Shown here: positions 14,469 through 14,501 of the stretch, in pieces
Numbering within the stretch: position 1 is the stretch's first letter
Layout: each line of letters starts with the position of its first letter
Assembly: GCA_050252075.1 (NCBI GenBank)
Contig: JBFWLP010000081.1
Coordinates: 1-14,501, forward strand
Source of the DNA: JAAYGT01 sp050252075
GTDB lineage: Bacteria; Pseudomonadota; Gammaproteobacteria; Burkholderiales; Burkholderiaceae_B
Reading direction: 5' to 3'
Length of the DNA: 14,501 bases
The notes under the pieces: generated by a model
Told to the model about the DNA's origin: nothing
Database searches by the model: none
What the model saw: the letters and a program-made list of their open reading frames with translations, nothing else
Translations under genes and position numbers: made by a program

Positions 14469-14501
14469 ACAGGAGTTGCCAACCCTTGCCTAAGCGTCGG
14501 C

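Overview
The window looks like ordinary chromosome from a betaproteobacterium, most likely family Alcaligenaceae (Bordetella, Achromobacter or Pusillimonas type). The reasons are GC-rich coding sequence with matching codon use throughout, the layout SRP RNA - dnaX - ybaB - recR, and a CarA whose N-terminus, as I remember the family, resembles Bordetella-type proteins. This assignment comes from reading the sequence, not from a database search. I see no insertion sequences, phage genes, CRISPR array, tRNA or rRNA.

Layout from left to right. Positions 1-201 are a short upstream region. A histidine phosphatase (202-849, +) follows and converges on a minus-strand operon running carA (6071-4920), carB (4910-1668) and a short-chain dehydrogenase (1652-888). 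This operon makes carbamoyl phosphate for pyrimidines and arginine; the dehydrogenase is a passenger with no obvious pathway link. carA is divergent from a transaldolase gene (6243-7214, +). The 171 bp between them hold a perfect TATAAT for carA, an ARG-box-like palindrome just downstream of it, and an extended -10 for tal.

The middle of the window (11223-7265, all minus) is a four-gene unit. It encodes a Tat-exported substrate-binding protein, an ABC ATPase, a permease and a PAS-PAS-GGDEF diguanylate cyclase. The first three form a complete nitrate/sulfonate/taurine-type (NMT1/THI5-like) importer with overlapping or nearly touching genes. The cyclase starts 33 bp after the permease, so a c-di-GMP enzyme may be made together with a nutrient importer. 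The transported compound cannot be told from the sequence.

The right end (14455-11354, all minus) is the DNA replication and repair cluster: 4.5S SRP RNA (ffs), dnaX, ybaB and recR. DnaX carries an unusual run of Pro-Ser-Gly triplets encoded by an eight-unit 9-bp tandem repeat in its linker, and no E. coli-type frameshift heptamer is visible.

I did not find a clearly new biological system. The best leads are the ARG-box-like site in the carA leader, the cyclase attached to an ABC importer operon, the DnaX repeat, and hairpins that reach into stop codons at three gene ends.
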